Positions 1 through 6,173 of a stretch of DNA of 7,984 nt are shown one piece after another. Each line of letters begins with the position of its first letter. Position 1 is the stretch's first letter. The stretch covers positions 1 through 7,984 of the forward strand of contig JALSRO010000415.1 of NCBI GenBank assembly GCA_026984715.1, written 5' to 3'. The position numbers were made by a program, and so were the translations under genes. The DNA is from Chromatiales bacterium. GTDB taxonomy: Bacteria > Pseudomonadota > Gammaproteobacteria > Thiohalospirales > Thiohalospiraceae. The notes below the pieces were generated by a model. The model was not told the DNA's origin and ran no database searches. It saw only the letters and a list, made by a program, of their open reading frames with translations.

Positions 1-134
1 CAGGAAGGGGCGATTTTCCTCAGTGCGTGACCGAAGCCACCATGGAAGGCTGAACCTTTGTATTCTGGTAGAGCGATCTCGCTGACCGCCACCATCCGAA
101 AACGGTATTTGGCGATGGCGAGAACCATTGCCAT
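1..134 (-). CDS. cas6: CRISPR pre-crRNA processing endoribonuclease Cas6-like, N-terminal fragment (cut by window edge)
   Basis: Only the first 44 codons are present; the gene continues past the left edge. Cas6 enzymes are RAMP-fold endoribonucleases that cut CRISPR precursor transcripts within the repeat to make crRNAs. The visible N-terminus has a first beta-strand pattern (AKYRFRMVAVSEI, residues 8-20) followed by LPEYKGSAFHGGFGHALRK (residues 22-40). This closely resembles the 'LPPYKGSxxRGxFGHALRR' opening I associate with the Cas6 RAMP family. The partial last codon begins TG, which would allow the Cys often found there. The start at 134 is preferred because GGAGGT lies 5 nt upstream and an in-frame TAA lies a few codons further up; a second ATG at 128 is less well spaced. 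The catalytic residues and C-terminal RNA-binding region are outside the window. The family call rests on motif memory from a short fragment, so another RAMP-like protein remains possible. Confidence 0.72.
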   Translation of the reverse strand, partial: MAMVLAIAKYRFRMVAVSEIALPEYKGSAFHGGFGHALRKIAPS

Positions 135-139
135 GAAGC

Positions 140-145
140 ACCTCC
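140..145 (-). promoter_or_regulatory. ribosome binding site of the cas6-like gene
   Basis: Minus-strand GGAGGT, a full Shine-Dalgarno match, sits 5 nt before the ATG at 134. This decides the start codon over the in-frame ATG two codons later. Confidence 0.75.
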
Positions 146-216
146 CCCAGCCTTTGTGTTGTTATCAGGGCTGTGCCGCACCCCGCCAGGCCATCAGTAG
201 TTGCTAAGATAGTTTT

Positions 217-245
217 ATTATGCACCCGTCGGTGGCGGTAATCAA
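217..245 (-). promoter_or_regulatory. candidate sigma-70-type promoter for the cas6-like gene
   Basis: Reading the minus strand, TTGATT (245-240, 4 of 6 consensus bases) and CATAAT (222-217, 5 of 6) are separated by exactly 17 nt. Transcription would start near position 210 and give a leader of about 75 nt before the cas6-like ATG. No other gene lies between. The call rests only on pattern matching. Confidence 0.45.
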
Positions 246-557
246 TGATGCTTTTGAGTCATCGGCCGAATCTGCGGACAGGCCGCTGCGCATCAACTGG
301 TTTGCGGACTATCTCATAAAGGCTGCCACCATCCGAAAAGCAGTGCTTGGGGAGTGTTGCTGCCCGGATTGCTTCTGAAACGCGCCAGATAAAGGGGGAA
401 ATGCGGGTTTGTGCCAAACAGGAGGTTCAACTGCCTTGTAGAACATCGATGTGCGGAAACGGCCATGAGCAAATGGCCATTCTTTCCACTCGGCTCTTCA
501 CCCACACGATTTGGTGAAGAGCCTTCCTTTCTAGGGCAATCCGGGCGACTATTCCGC
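246..557. other. intergenic stretch without a supported gene
   Basis: Between the candidate cas6 promoter and the stop of the Crp/GGDEF chimera I find no open frame with recognisable protein character or a good ribosome binding site on either strand. It holds one copy of the 15-bp repeat, a small palindrome (GGCCAT 461-466 with ATGGCC 473-478) and the 11-bp inverted repeat at 492-523. Confidence 0.5.
492..523. repeat. 11-bp perfect inverted repeat (hairpin, possible terminator)
   Basis: GGCTCTTCACC (492-502) and GGTGAAGAGCC (513-523) are perfectly complementary around a 10-nt loop. On the plus strand the stem is followed by the T-rich TTCCTTTCT. On the minus strand, just downstream of the chimeric gene's stop at 558, it is followed by GAGTGGAAAG with no T-run. 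It could terminate transcription from either side, most plausibly as the old terminator of the GGDEF gene, but the weak T-tract argues for caution. Confidence 0.4.
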
Positions 558-1175
558 CTACGCCATGGCGACGTAATCTCCCCCGGCGGCGCGGGCCTTC
601 TCCATCGCGTCGGTGACGCGGGTGAGCATGGTGTTGGTGTCGTCGCCGGTGCGCCAGGCGGTCACGCCGAAGGCTGCACCCAGGCTGCCACCGTCCTGGC
701 GGGGGGTTGGCTGCTTCTGGATCTGCTGCACCAGGCGCTCCGCCAGTTCGCACGCCCCCTGGCTGGAGGTCTCGGGCAGCATCATCAACCGCGCCATCCG
801 GATCATGGTATCGTGAAGAGCCAGATCGGAGGCCAGATCCTCTATCCTGCGCAACTGCTCCCCGAGATAGGGCAGAAATCTGCGATTGAACTCCGGATGC
901 CGTTCGATCCAGATGCATGCCGCCTGCAGGGGCACCGAGATCAAGAGAATGTCGTCCAGCGCTACCGGCATCACTTCATGTGGAGCCGAGTTGAGCAGGG
1001 TCACCGTATCGATTCCGTCCCCCGGTCCAAGAATACAGAGGGTAATCGTGCGCCCCGTCTCGGGATTGATCCGCGTCACCTCGAGTCGCCCCTCGAAAGG
1101 AGTGGAAATCGCACGCCAACCTGCGCTCCTTTGATACCACCAAGCCGAATATCGCCGAGGGGCTGATTTGGGCAT
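558..1175 (-). pseudogene. chimeric remnant: Crp/Fnr-type sensor piece fused to a truncated GGDEF C-terminus
   Basis: A 205-codon open frame made of unrelated parts. Residues 1-28 are antisense to a transposase remnant and look non-native. Residues 29-131 match the cyclic-nucleotide-binding-type beta-roll and dimerisation helix of Crp/Fnr regulators: GRLEVTRINPETGRTIT, then ILGPGD, then the long helix ending LALHDTMIRMARL. The helix-turn-helix that should follow is absent. Instead residues about 132-205 resemble the C-terminal half of a diguanylate cyclase domain: LPETSSQGACELAERL, then a strand with FGVTAW, then a final helix ending RAAGGDYVA. The GGDEF signature and inhibitory-site RxxD are missing, so neither DNA binding nor c-di-GMP synthesis is possible. 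The Crp/GGDEF junction lies near 775-790. The frame is kept across it and runs to what looks like the native GGDEF stop. I infer a deletion fusion of two formerly adjacent genes. A working small fusion protein cannot be excluded, but no good ribosome binding site supports the ATG at 1175. Confidence 0.7.
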
Positions 1176-1282
1176 CGCTGTGCACCGCCATCCTCAAACG
1201 CTACGCTTTGATACAGGCATTTGCCAACAATTTGGCATCAAGCTCCGGAATGGCTCCCCTCTTTGCATTGCAGGAAAAATGA
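1097..1282 (+). pseudogene. IS4-family-type transposase remnant (C-terminal region piece)
   Basis: The plus frame beginning at 1097 reads KEWKSHANLRSFDTTKPN and then IAEGLIWASLCTAILKRY, up to about 1204. This is the conserved segment after the catalytic glutamate in IS4-type DDE transposases (Y-x2-R-x3-E-x6-K signature). The signature lysine is retained (1106-1108), but the Tyr, Arg and catalytic Glu that should precede it are lost because the match stops abruptly at about 1097. The Crp-like remnant begins on the other strand at that point. After 1204 the frame runs to TGA at 1280-1282 without family resemblance, so recognisable sequence is only about 36 codons. There is no start codon, and I see no terminal inverted repeats or target-site duplication. 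It is clearly non-functional and marks a past insertion followed by deletion. The family label is from motif memory. Confidence 0.65.
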
Positions 1283-1621
1283 GGGGATGTGTGAGCATGG
1301 ATGGATTTTTTCAAGGGTCATCCAATTCATGAAATGGCAGCGGCTGGCGCTCTATCTTCAGATAAGGGAATAGTTCCCCTGTTTGCAACGAAGGGCATCA
1401 CCCTCTTTCCCACCCTTCTTTTACGGAGGCCGCCGAACTCCTCAGACGCCTGAATCAGGTGGATGGAATGCGAGATTCTCTTCGATTCAACGCACGCAGG
1501 AAAGGCATTGCCGACAGAGGGGGAAGGATGCATGCGAGAACCTCAGGTATCTGTCCCTGAAGATGACCACACCGAATCACCACCCGAACAGATGGCATTC
1601 AACCCCTGCCGCCTCCCAAGT
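1283..1621. other. intergenic stretch between gspN and the transposase remnant; no gene supported
   Basis: Open frames on both strands here lack a credible ribosome binding site, recognisable domains or coding-like composition. A plus-strand segment around 1423-1500 (reading TEAAELLRRLNQVDGMRDSL) looks helical and protein-like. However, it has a stop upstream at 1363-1365, a stop at about 1558 and no clear start, so it could at most be another decayed fragment. I see no strong factor-independent terminator directly after gspN. GGGAA/TTCCC around 1366-1378 is only a 5-bp stem. Confidence 0.45.
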
Positions 1622-2389
1622 TCAATCTACCGGAATGGCAAGTTTCCCGGAATAGTTCAGTTCGTAACCACCGGCCTTGTTGGGAACACCCAGTATGCGC
1701 AGGTTCTGGGCAACATCACTGCTGCTGTCTCGCGGTGTTACCCTGCCCCCGAGGTGGTAGGTGCCATCCGGCTCCAGCGTCAACAACCCTTCCACCTGCA
1801 GAGGACCATCGTTATCCCTCAACTTGCCGATTATCTGCTGTTTATCGGTTTTCAGATCGAGGGTGAAACCGCCCAACTGAAGCGTGGAACCAACCACTGC
1901 CGCAGCGCCGTTCCAGCGAACCCGACCGGCCCCTTTGACAATCCTCCCATCCGCAAGCGCAGCATCCAGCCCGTCGAAGATCAGTTCTCCACGCAAGCGG
2001 GGTACCGGATATGGGGTCAGCGCCTGCACCCTGGCAATGGGGAGCCGTCCATGCAGCCCTTCCACGTAGAGGGTTCCTCCCAGGGTTTTTCCTGCTCGGG
2101 TGTTCAGTTGCAGGTCACGATCCCTGCTGCTCAGCTCCAGCTCCAGACGTCCCAACAGAAGCGGCAGAAAGTGCACTTCCCAATGAACGTTTTGCAGGCG
2201 CACCTTGCCACCAAGCTGCACTGTCCTGGCTGTCCCGGACCAAATGCTGCCATCGATCCCGGCCATGGCGACCCCCGCTCCCGACTCCTCCCGCAGCAGG
2301 CGATAGGCATGGGCCGCAGGGAAGGTAGCCACCAGAAAAAAAAGATAGGCAACCAGACCGAACAGTGCCAACCGTACCCATCGTCTCAT
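1622..2389 (-). CDS. gspN: type II secretion system protein N
   Basis: Last gene of the T2SS operon (255 aa). GspN is an accessory inner-membrane protein found in only some T2SS loci; its role is not settled. One N-terminal hydrophobic segment (about residues 6-25, after the basic MRRWVR) would anchor it, leaving a periplasmic beta-rich domain. Family-typical features are GIDGSIWSGTA (44-54), the following 'LQNVHWEVHFLPLLLGRLELEL' region (66-87), repeated short amphipathic strands, and a C-terminal end of the form YELNYSGKL (242-250). The ATG overlaps the gspM stop as ATGA and has a strong ribosome binding site, GGAGGG, 6 nt upstream (2401-2396). Size and position after gspM agree with the family. 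The sequence similarity is weaker than for the pseudopilins, so gene order carries part of the call. Confidence 0.88.
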   Translation of the reverse strand: MRRWVRLALFGLVAYLFFLVATFPAAHAYRLLREESGAGVAMAGIDGSIWSGTARTVQLGGKVRLQNVHWEVHFLPLLLGRLELELSSRDRDLQLNTRAGKTLGGTLYVEGLHGRLPIARVQALTPYPVPRLRGELIFDGLDAALADGRIVKGAGRVRWNGAAAVVGSTLQLGGFTLDLKTDKQQIIGKLRDNDGPLQVEGLLTLEPDGTYHLGGRVTPRDSSSDVAQNLRILGVPNKAGGYELNYSGKLAIPVD

Positions 2390-2898
2390 GCGCCACCCTC
2401 CGCCAAGCGCAGGCGGGCATCCACCAGGCCAGGGGAGTCATTACGCTCCACTGTCGCACTGACAATACGGATACCGTTCTCTTTCACTAGCTTCTCCAGC
2501 CAGGAGGCCAGCCGATCGAAACTGGCCGCCTCGAACCAGATTCGCACCTGTTTTCCATCCGGTTCTACCCGTTTCATGGCACCCCCCAACCCCTGCTGTT
2601 TGGCTGTCTGGTCGACCAGGGAGAGCAGGGACTGCCCTCTCAGTCCCTTTGTCCCGCCTCCCTTCCCCGTCGCTCCCCGCAACATCTGCGCTTCGACTGC
2701 GGCCTCCTGCATCCACTGCAGCAGAGCACGCTGCTGTTCCACCTCCCGTTTCATCCCGATTCTGGCATTCATTACCGGTTGCCAGAGCAGAAAATAGATC
2801 AGGACAAACAGTACCGCAGCGGCACCGATGGAGAGCATAACCCGCTCCCGCGGCTGCAACCCTTCCCAAAACTCGACAATCTGCCCGATTCCTTTCAT
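2386..2898 (-). CDS. gspM: type II secretion system protein M
   Basis: GspM (170 aa) is a bitopic inner-membrane protein that pairs with GspL in the assembly platform, linking the cytoplasmic ATPase GspE to the periplasmic pseudopilus machinery. The N-terminal cytoplasmic stretch ends in the family-typical LQPRERV (14-20). A single membrane segment follows (about 21-40, ending LLWQPV), then a periplasmic coiled-coil-like region (about 43-75). The C-terminal ferredoxin-like domain includes SLVDQTAKQQGL (92-103) and FDRLASWLEKL (127-137). A low-complexity Gly/Lys stretch (75-87) separates coil and domain. The ATG overlaps the gspL stop by 4 nt (ATGA), which suggests translational coupling and matched amounts of the two partners. 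Length and gene order are normal. Confidence 0.93.
   Translation of the reverse strand: MKGIGQIVEFWEGLQPRERVMLSIGAAAVLFVLIYFLLWQPVMNARIGMKREVEQQRALLQWMQEAAVEAQMLRGATGKGGGTKGLRGQSLLSLVDQTAKQQGLGGAMKRVEPDGKQVRIWFEAASFDRLASWLEKLVKENGIRIVSATVERNDSPGLVDARLRLAEGGA
2396..2401 (-). promoter_or_regulatory. ribosome binding site of gspN
   Basis: Minus-strand GGAGGG inside the end of gspM, 6 nt before the gspN ATG. It is one of the strongest Shine-Dalgarno matches in this operon part and suggests gspN can be initiated independently as well as by coupling to gspM. Confidence 0.6.
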
Positions 2899-4118
2899 TG
2901 CCCGCCCCCTATCTTGATACGTGCCTCCACATGCTTGTTGCGGGACGATGCCGACAGCACCTCGATGGCCTGGGCTGTGTTCTGTTTCAGTTTCTGCTCC
3001 AGTTCATCCAGCTGCTGCAGACTCTTTAGCCGTATATCCAGAACCATCCTGCCCTCTTTATAGTTGATCCCCTTCAATGTGGCACCCGACACCGATTGCA
3101 AGGGCGGCCCGGCCTCCGCCATCAGCGCGAAAAATCCCGCCCCTCCGCCCTGACCCCGCAGGGACTTCAGGGCACGCTCTGCCTGCAGTTTCGGATTGAC
3201 GATCCGCTTGATGGAGGGAAAACCCTGCCGGAAACTCTGCTCCACCTGCTGTACCAGGCGCTCTTTCTCCGCACTCAGGCGTCGGTACTCCACCGCAGCC
3301 ACCGCCCCCTGCACCAATAGCAGGGCACCCAGGAGGGCGGCGACAGGACGCCAGGGACGCCACAGCTTGCCAAGGCGCTCGCGCTGGCTGTATGCGCCCT
3401 GCAGCAGGTTGATGGCGTTGCCACCGCTTTCTTCATAGCCAACGGCGAGCCGGGACAGCAGGCTGGCGCCACACTCGGCGCGCTGGAACTCCACCCCCTG
3501 TGGCAGCAATGTATCCAGAGCCTTCTCTTTGTGATTGCGGCAGTCTGCAATCTTCAGATGCCGTGGTATCTCTTCGTCCCCTGCATGTTGCAGCAGCTGC
3601 CCGAGCAGCAACGACAGGTTCTCGGTGTCACAGCACAATCCGCTCTGTACGCCGGTCCGAATCCAGGTAACCGCTTCACCGACCACCACACTCCACTCCC
3701 GCTCACCGAGCGGAATGGCGAGCAGATCGGGTACCATCAGTTTCACGGGGATCCCGGCCGCGGTGAGGCGCTCCAGCCAGCGGCGCATCTGTTCGTGCGC
3801 CACTACGGCGACCGCAACCTCTCCTTCACGGTAGCTGCCCAGGGCGAAATGCAGCTGCTCCACATCGTCCGCCAGCAGCTCCTCCAGCAGATAGGGAACG
3901 GCCTGCGCCTGGCGCTGACGGTTGGAGGTAGGTACGGCGACTGAGGTCAGAATCACCCGATCGGCAGGCACCAGCACTATCACCTGGCAGCCGGAGGCGC
4001 GGCTGGCGATCTCTTCCAGCGGGAGATGCTGTGGTGACGCCGAAGACTCTCCCCGCTCTCCGACCCGCAGGCAGGCAACCCGCTCCTGTTCGGTCAGGTG
4101 GATAAACAGCTTGTCCAT
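2895..4118 (-). CDS. gspL: type II secretion system protein L
   Basis: GspL (407 aa) recruits the GspE ATPase to the inner membrane and works with GspM. The first ~240 residues form the cytoplasmic actin-like domain. VPADRVILTSVAVP (50-63) and AVPYLLEELLADDVEQLHFA (73-92) are its recognisable core, and INLLQGAYSQRE (236-247) is the conserved motif just before the membrane. A single transmembrane segment spans about 257-277. A coiled-coil-like stretch follows (about 280-310), then a periplasmic ferredoxin-like domain (about 335-405). The ATG is 4 nt after the gspK stop. A GAGGGAG lies 12 nt upstream, within the end of gspK, a little far for an optimal ribosome binding site, so coupling to gspK translation is likely. 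There is no truncation. Confidence 0.95.
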   Translation of the reverse strand: MDKLFIHLTEQERVACLRVGERGESSASPQHLPLEEIASRASGCQVIVLVPADRVILTSVAVPTSNRQRQAQAVPYLLEELLADDVEQLHFALGSYREGEVAVAVVAHEQMRRWLERLTAAGIPVKLMVPDLLAIPLGEREWSVVVGEAVTWIRTGVQSGLCCDTENLSLLLGQLLQHAGDEEIPRHLKIADCRNHKEKALDTLLPQGVEFQRAECGASLLSRLAVGYEESGGNAINLLQGAYSQRERLGKLWRPWRPVAALLGALLLVQGAVAAVEYRRLSAEKERLVQQVEQSFRQGFPSIKRIVNPKLQAERALKSLRGQGGGAGFFALMAEAGPPLQSVSGATLKGINYKEGRMVLDIRLKSLQQLDELEQKLKQNTAQAIEVLSASSRNKHVEARIKIGGGQ

Positions 4119-4122
4119 CGGT

Positions 4123-5109
4123 TCAGTAGTCTCCCTCAGTGCGTAACACGGTGTATACCTTGTATCTGCGTTGTCCCCGGGGCTTGGTGCGCTGGATGAG
4201 CGAGCGCAGTGTCACTTCACCCTTGTCGAACTGGGCGAGTATGGTGGCCAGGAAATAGTCACTCTTCACATCGCAGTTGTTTTTCCAGTACTGCTCAAAT
4301 CCGCGCTCGTTGGTTCGCAGTGCCTGGAATGCCGGCAGCTCGAAAACATCCGTAATCTTATCAAACCCCTTGCGGCTCTGCTTTTCCAGCTGCTTCCTCT
4401 TCTCCAGCAATTTGTCTATATCGTCCGTAGTGACATATTTCAAAGAGGCCAGGACCTCTCTCGACGCGGTGTTGATATTGATTCTGGTTCGCCCATCGGC
4501 GGGCAAGACAGCAACATATTTCTCCAGTTTTCGATACTGCTCGGCCGGCATGATCAGCATCAGTTCGCTGGGAACCACCATGGGGGTGTTCCCGGTACGG
4601 TAGGGCGGATCGAGCCGGGTATATTCACCATCTTCGGCACCATCCATCCCATGGGGATCGCTGTCTGCATCGATCCAGTCCGCCACCCGATCTGCCAGAC
4701 CGGGAGGAAGCTCCAGCAGCTGCAGCAGCCTCTTGAACTGTTGCAGCTGCTGTACATCTATCCGCCCATCCCCATCGACCAGATTGTTGAGGTTGAAACG
4801 CCCTTGCAGATCCGCGATGCGGCCGCTGATCATGTCACCTTCGGCACCATCGGGCGCCGGAAACTGTACCGGCTTGTTCCAGTCCTCCATCCGGTGATCC
4901 GTCTTGTTACTGTCGATATCCTTGAGCAGTGCCTGCCGTGCTATGGTCTCCATACCAAGGGCAAACTGCCAGGCCTGGATGCGATCCAGGATGTTGGCGG
5001 TGCGGCGGATATCCAGCTGCTGCTCCGAAACCATCGCTACGGCAACGACGGAAATCAGGGCAGTGACCAGAACCGCGGTGATCAGGGCGATTCCCCGCTC
5101 GTGCTTCAC
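4123..5109 (-). CDS. gspK: type II secretion system minor pseudopilin GspK
   Basis: GspK (328 aa) is the large minor pseudopilin that caps the pseudopilus tip with GspI and GspJ. The GTG at 5109 is chosen as start: it shares one base with the gspJ stop (TAGTG) and has GGGAG 8 nt upstream. It gives the short leader MKHERG before the cleavage-type sequence IALITAVLVTALISVVAVAM. A longer frame to 5250 lies inside gspJ. The residue five after the cut is Thr rather than Glu, as expected because GspK is the pseudopilin lacking Glu5. The globular part carries the typical LQGRFNLNNL (about 101-110), the DWIDADSDP...GAEDGEY segment implicated in calcium binding and fold (about 144-162), PSELMLI, and a helical domain starting ININTASREVL (about 212-222). 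Length agrees with the family. Confidence 0.95.
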   Translation of the reverse strand: MKHERGIALITAVLVTALISVVAVAMVSEQQLDIRRTANILDRIQAWQFALGMETIARQALLKDIDSNKTDHRMEDWNKPVQFPAPDGAEGDMISGRIADLQGRFNLNNLVDGDGRIDVQQLQQFKRLLQLLELPPGLADRVADWIDADSDPHGMDGAEDGEYTRLDPPYRTGNTPMVVPSELMLIMPAEQYRKLEKYVAVLPADGRTRININTASREVLASLKYVTTDDIDKLLEKRKQLEKQSRKGFDKITDVFELPAFQALRTNERGFEQYWKNNCDVKSDYFLATILAQFDKGEVTLRSLIQRTKPRGQRRYKVYTVLRTEGDY

Positions 5110-5732
5110 TATTCGCTCTCCCTTGCCAGCGGAAACAGACGCCGGATTCGCCCCCACCCGGCCAGTTCGACGGTAACCTCGACGGCGACCGGCAGGGTCG
5201 ACTGCTTCTCTTCCTGCCCCTGGTTGAGCGCTGGCCAGGTCTTGCTCCATTTGAGCTTCCGGTTTAGGAAACGCAGCTCGAACTCATCCACTCCATCCAG
5301 CAGAGGCTGGGTGTAGGTCGGCTTTTCGTCGCTGCGATCCAGCATCAGCCAGCTGTAACGTATCAGGCTGCCATCCTTGACGGCATAGGCCACCCGCTGC
5401 AGAGTGCTGCGCCGAGTGTAGGCAGGATTGTTCCAGCCGTTGCGGGTAAACTCCAGACGGTAGGCCTGCTGAGGAGTATGGATGGGCGGCTTGCTGTCTC
5501 CCCAGGTGTCCCGGACAGGACGATTGACCACCTGACGCAGATCCCTGCCGAGAAACAGGAACGCCATCTGCAGTCTGGCCAGCTGTTCAGTGCGCTCCAG
5601 GCTCTGCTCCCGGTTGAAGAGGGCGGCACGCAGACTACCATAGGCCAGAGTAGAGAGTACCGCAAATATGGCCAGGGCTATCAACAGCTCCAGGAGGGTG
5701 AAGCCGGCCCCTCTTCGTGCGCCACGGTTCAT
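5109..5732 (-). CDS. gspJ: type II secretion system minor pseudopilin GspJ
   Basis: GspJ (207 aa) is part of the tip complex with GspI and GspK. The ATG at 5732 gives the basic leader MNRGARRGAG, followed directly by FTLLELLIALAIFAVLSTLA, the prepilin cleavage site with Glu5 and the hydrophobic N-terminal helix. The frame is open to 5867, but that extension overlaps gspI and has no pilin leader character. Downstream features fit GspJ: QMAFLFLGRDLRQVVNRPVRD (about 58-78), TRNGWNNP (about 95-102), LQRVAYAV, then SLIRYSWLMLDR and VDEFELRFLN. The start overlaps the gspI stop as ATGA. Secretion and cleavage would require the prepilin peptidase (GspO/PilD), not in this window. Confidence 0.95.
   Translation of the reverse strand: MNRGARRGAGFTLLELLIALAIFAVLSTLAYGSLRAALFNREQSLERTEQLARLQMAFLFLGRDLRQVVNRPVRDTWGDSKPPIHTPQQAYRLEFTRNGWNNPAYTRRSTLQRVAYAVKDGSLIRYSWLMLDRSDEKPTYTQPLLDGVDEFELRFLNRKLKWSKTWPALNQGQEEKQSTLPVAVEVTVELAGWGRIRRLFPLARESE
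5118..5122 (-). promoter_or_regulatory. ribosome binding site deciding the GTG start of gspK
   Basis: Minus-strand GGGAG (followed by AGCGAATA) lies 8 nt before the GTG at 5109, inside the last codons of gspJ. It supports the GTG start over the longer open frame reaching into gspJ. Confidence 0.6.
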
Positions 5733-6151
5733 TTCTGCGGCTGCCCTATGAGCGCAATCAGGGTGGCGAGCGGCCGCTTGTCGTCCGGGTGTTTCAGGAT
5801 CTGCATCTGAACCTGGCGGATTTCGGGACGCCCCTCGATGGCGGTTACCTTCTGTACCCAGTACCACTCCCGTCCCGCCATCAGGGCAGAACCCTTGGTG
5901 GTATCCGCTTTCGGCCAGGCCTGGGTCAGCTGCAGTTCGGTAATGCGGTTCTCTGCCACCCAGGTGGCGAGGGTGCGATCCTGCAGATAGGTGGCATTGG
6001 CCAGATAGCTGCTGACCCCCTTGCTTAACGCGCCAAGGGCGATTGCCAGCACCACCAGCGCCACCATCACCTCCAGCAGGGTAAAACCGTGTGCTCCCCG
6101 TCGCCCCAAGGGGGGGGAGTGAAGGAGTCTGTTATGGCACCGGTTCCTCAT
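5729..6151 (-). CDS. gspI: type II secretion system minor pseudopilin GspI
   Basis: GspI (140 aa) is the minor pseudopilin thought to nucleate the tip complex with GspJ and GspK. The ATG at 6151 gives a somewhat long basic leader of 22 residues ending GRRGAHG. Next come FTLLEVMVALVVLAIALGAL (Glu5 present) and the conserved block TLATWVAENRITELQL (about 60-75). The family-typical WYWVQKV and a C-terminal strand pattern follow. An upstream ATG at 6235 would extend the protein 28 residues into gspH with no pilin-leader logic and is rejected. The ribosome binding site is weak (GCGTGAG immediately before the ATG), so this start is the least certain among the minor pseudopilins. The gap after the gspH stop is 22 nt. 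Confidence 0.93.
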   Translation of the reverse strand: MRNRCHNRLLHSPPLGRRGAHGFTLLEVMVALVVLAIALGALSKGVSSYLANATYLQDRTLATWVAENRITELQLTQAWPKADTTKGSALMAGREWYWVQKVTAIEGRPEIRQVQMQILKHPDDKRPLATLIALIGQPQK

Positions 6152-6173
6152 CTCACGCAAACAGGAGACGTTG

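Larger units (their letters stand above)
88..339. repeat. 15-bp direct repeat, copies at 88-102 and 325-339
   Basis: GCCACCATCCGAAAA occurs exactly at 88-102, inside the cas6-like coding region, and again at 325-339 in the non-coding stretch upstream. Flanking bases diverge at once. An exact 15-mer is unlikely by chance within a few hundred bases. It may be a remnant of a small duplication, but two copies with no further similarity do not define an element. Confidence 0.4.

Noticed and set aside
220..378. 52-codon plus-strand open frame ending in a Cys-rich CCCPDCF
   Set aside because: There is no ribosome binding site, no family resemblance, and it overlaps the candidate cas6 promoter. The terminal cysteines alone do not support a gene.
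314..505. 63-codon minus-strand open frame upstream of cas6
   Set aside because: There is no recognisable domain, its start lies inside the inverted repeat, and no Shine-Dalgarno site is visible.
1..560. CRISPR array near the cas6-like gene
   Set aside because: No regularly spaced repeats are present; the two copies of the 15-mer are about 220 nt apart and are not array repeats.
411..1166. Long plus-strand open frame (251 codons) across the chimera
   Set aside because: It is antisense to the recognisable Crp/Fnr and GGDEF pieces, has no domain resemblance, and its composition is that of a shadow frame.
1222..1237. Palindrome TGCCAACAATTTGGCA as a possible Crp/Fnr-type operator
   Set aside because: The 6-bp arms do not match the known Crp or Fnr boxes, and it lies in the tail of a transposase remnant with no promoter or gene to control.
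1463..2797. 444-codon plus-strand open frame over gspN and gspM
   Set aside because: It lies antisense to two recognisable secretion genes, is rich in Gln, Pro, Ser and Arg, and shows no domain; it is a GC-driven shadow.
4171..5316. 381-codon plus-strand open frame over gspK
   Set aside because: It is antisense to the well-supported gspK and the end of gspJ and has no recognisable protein features.
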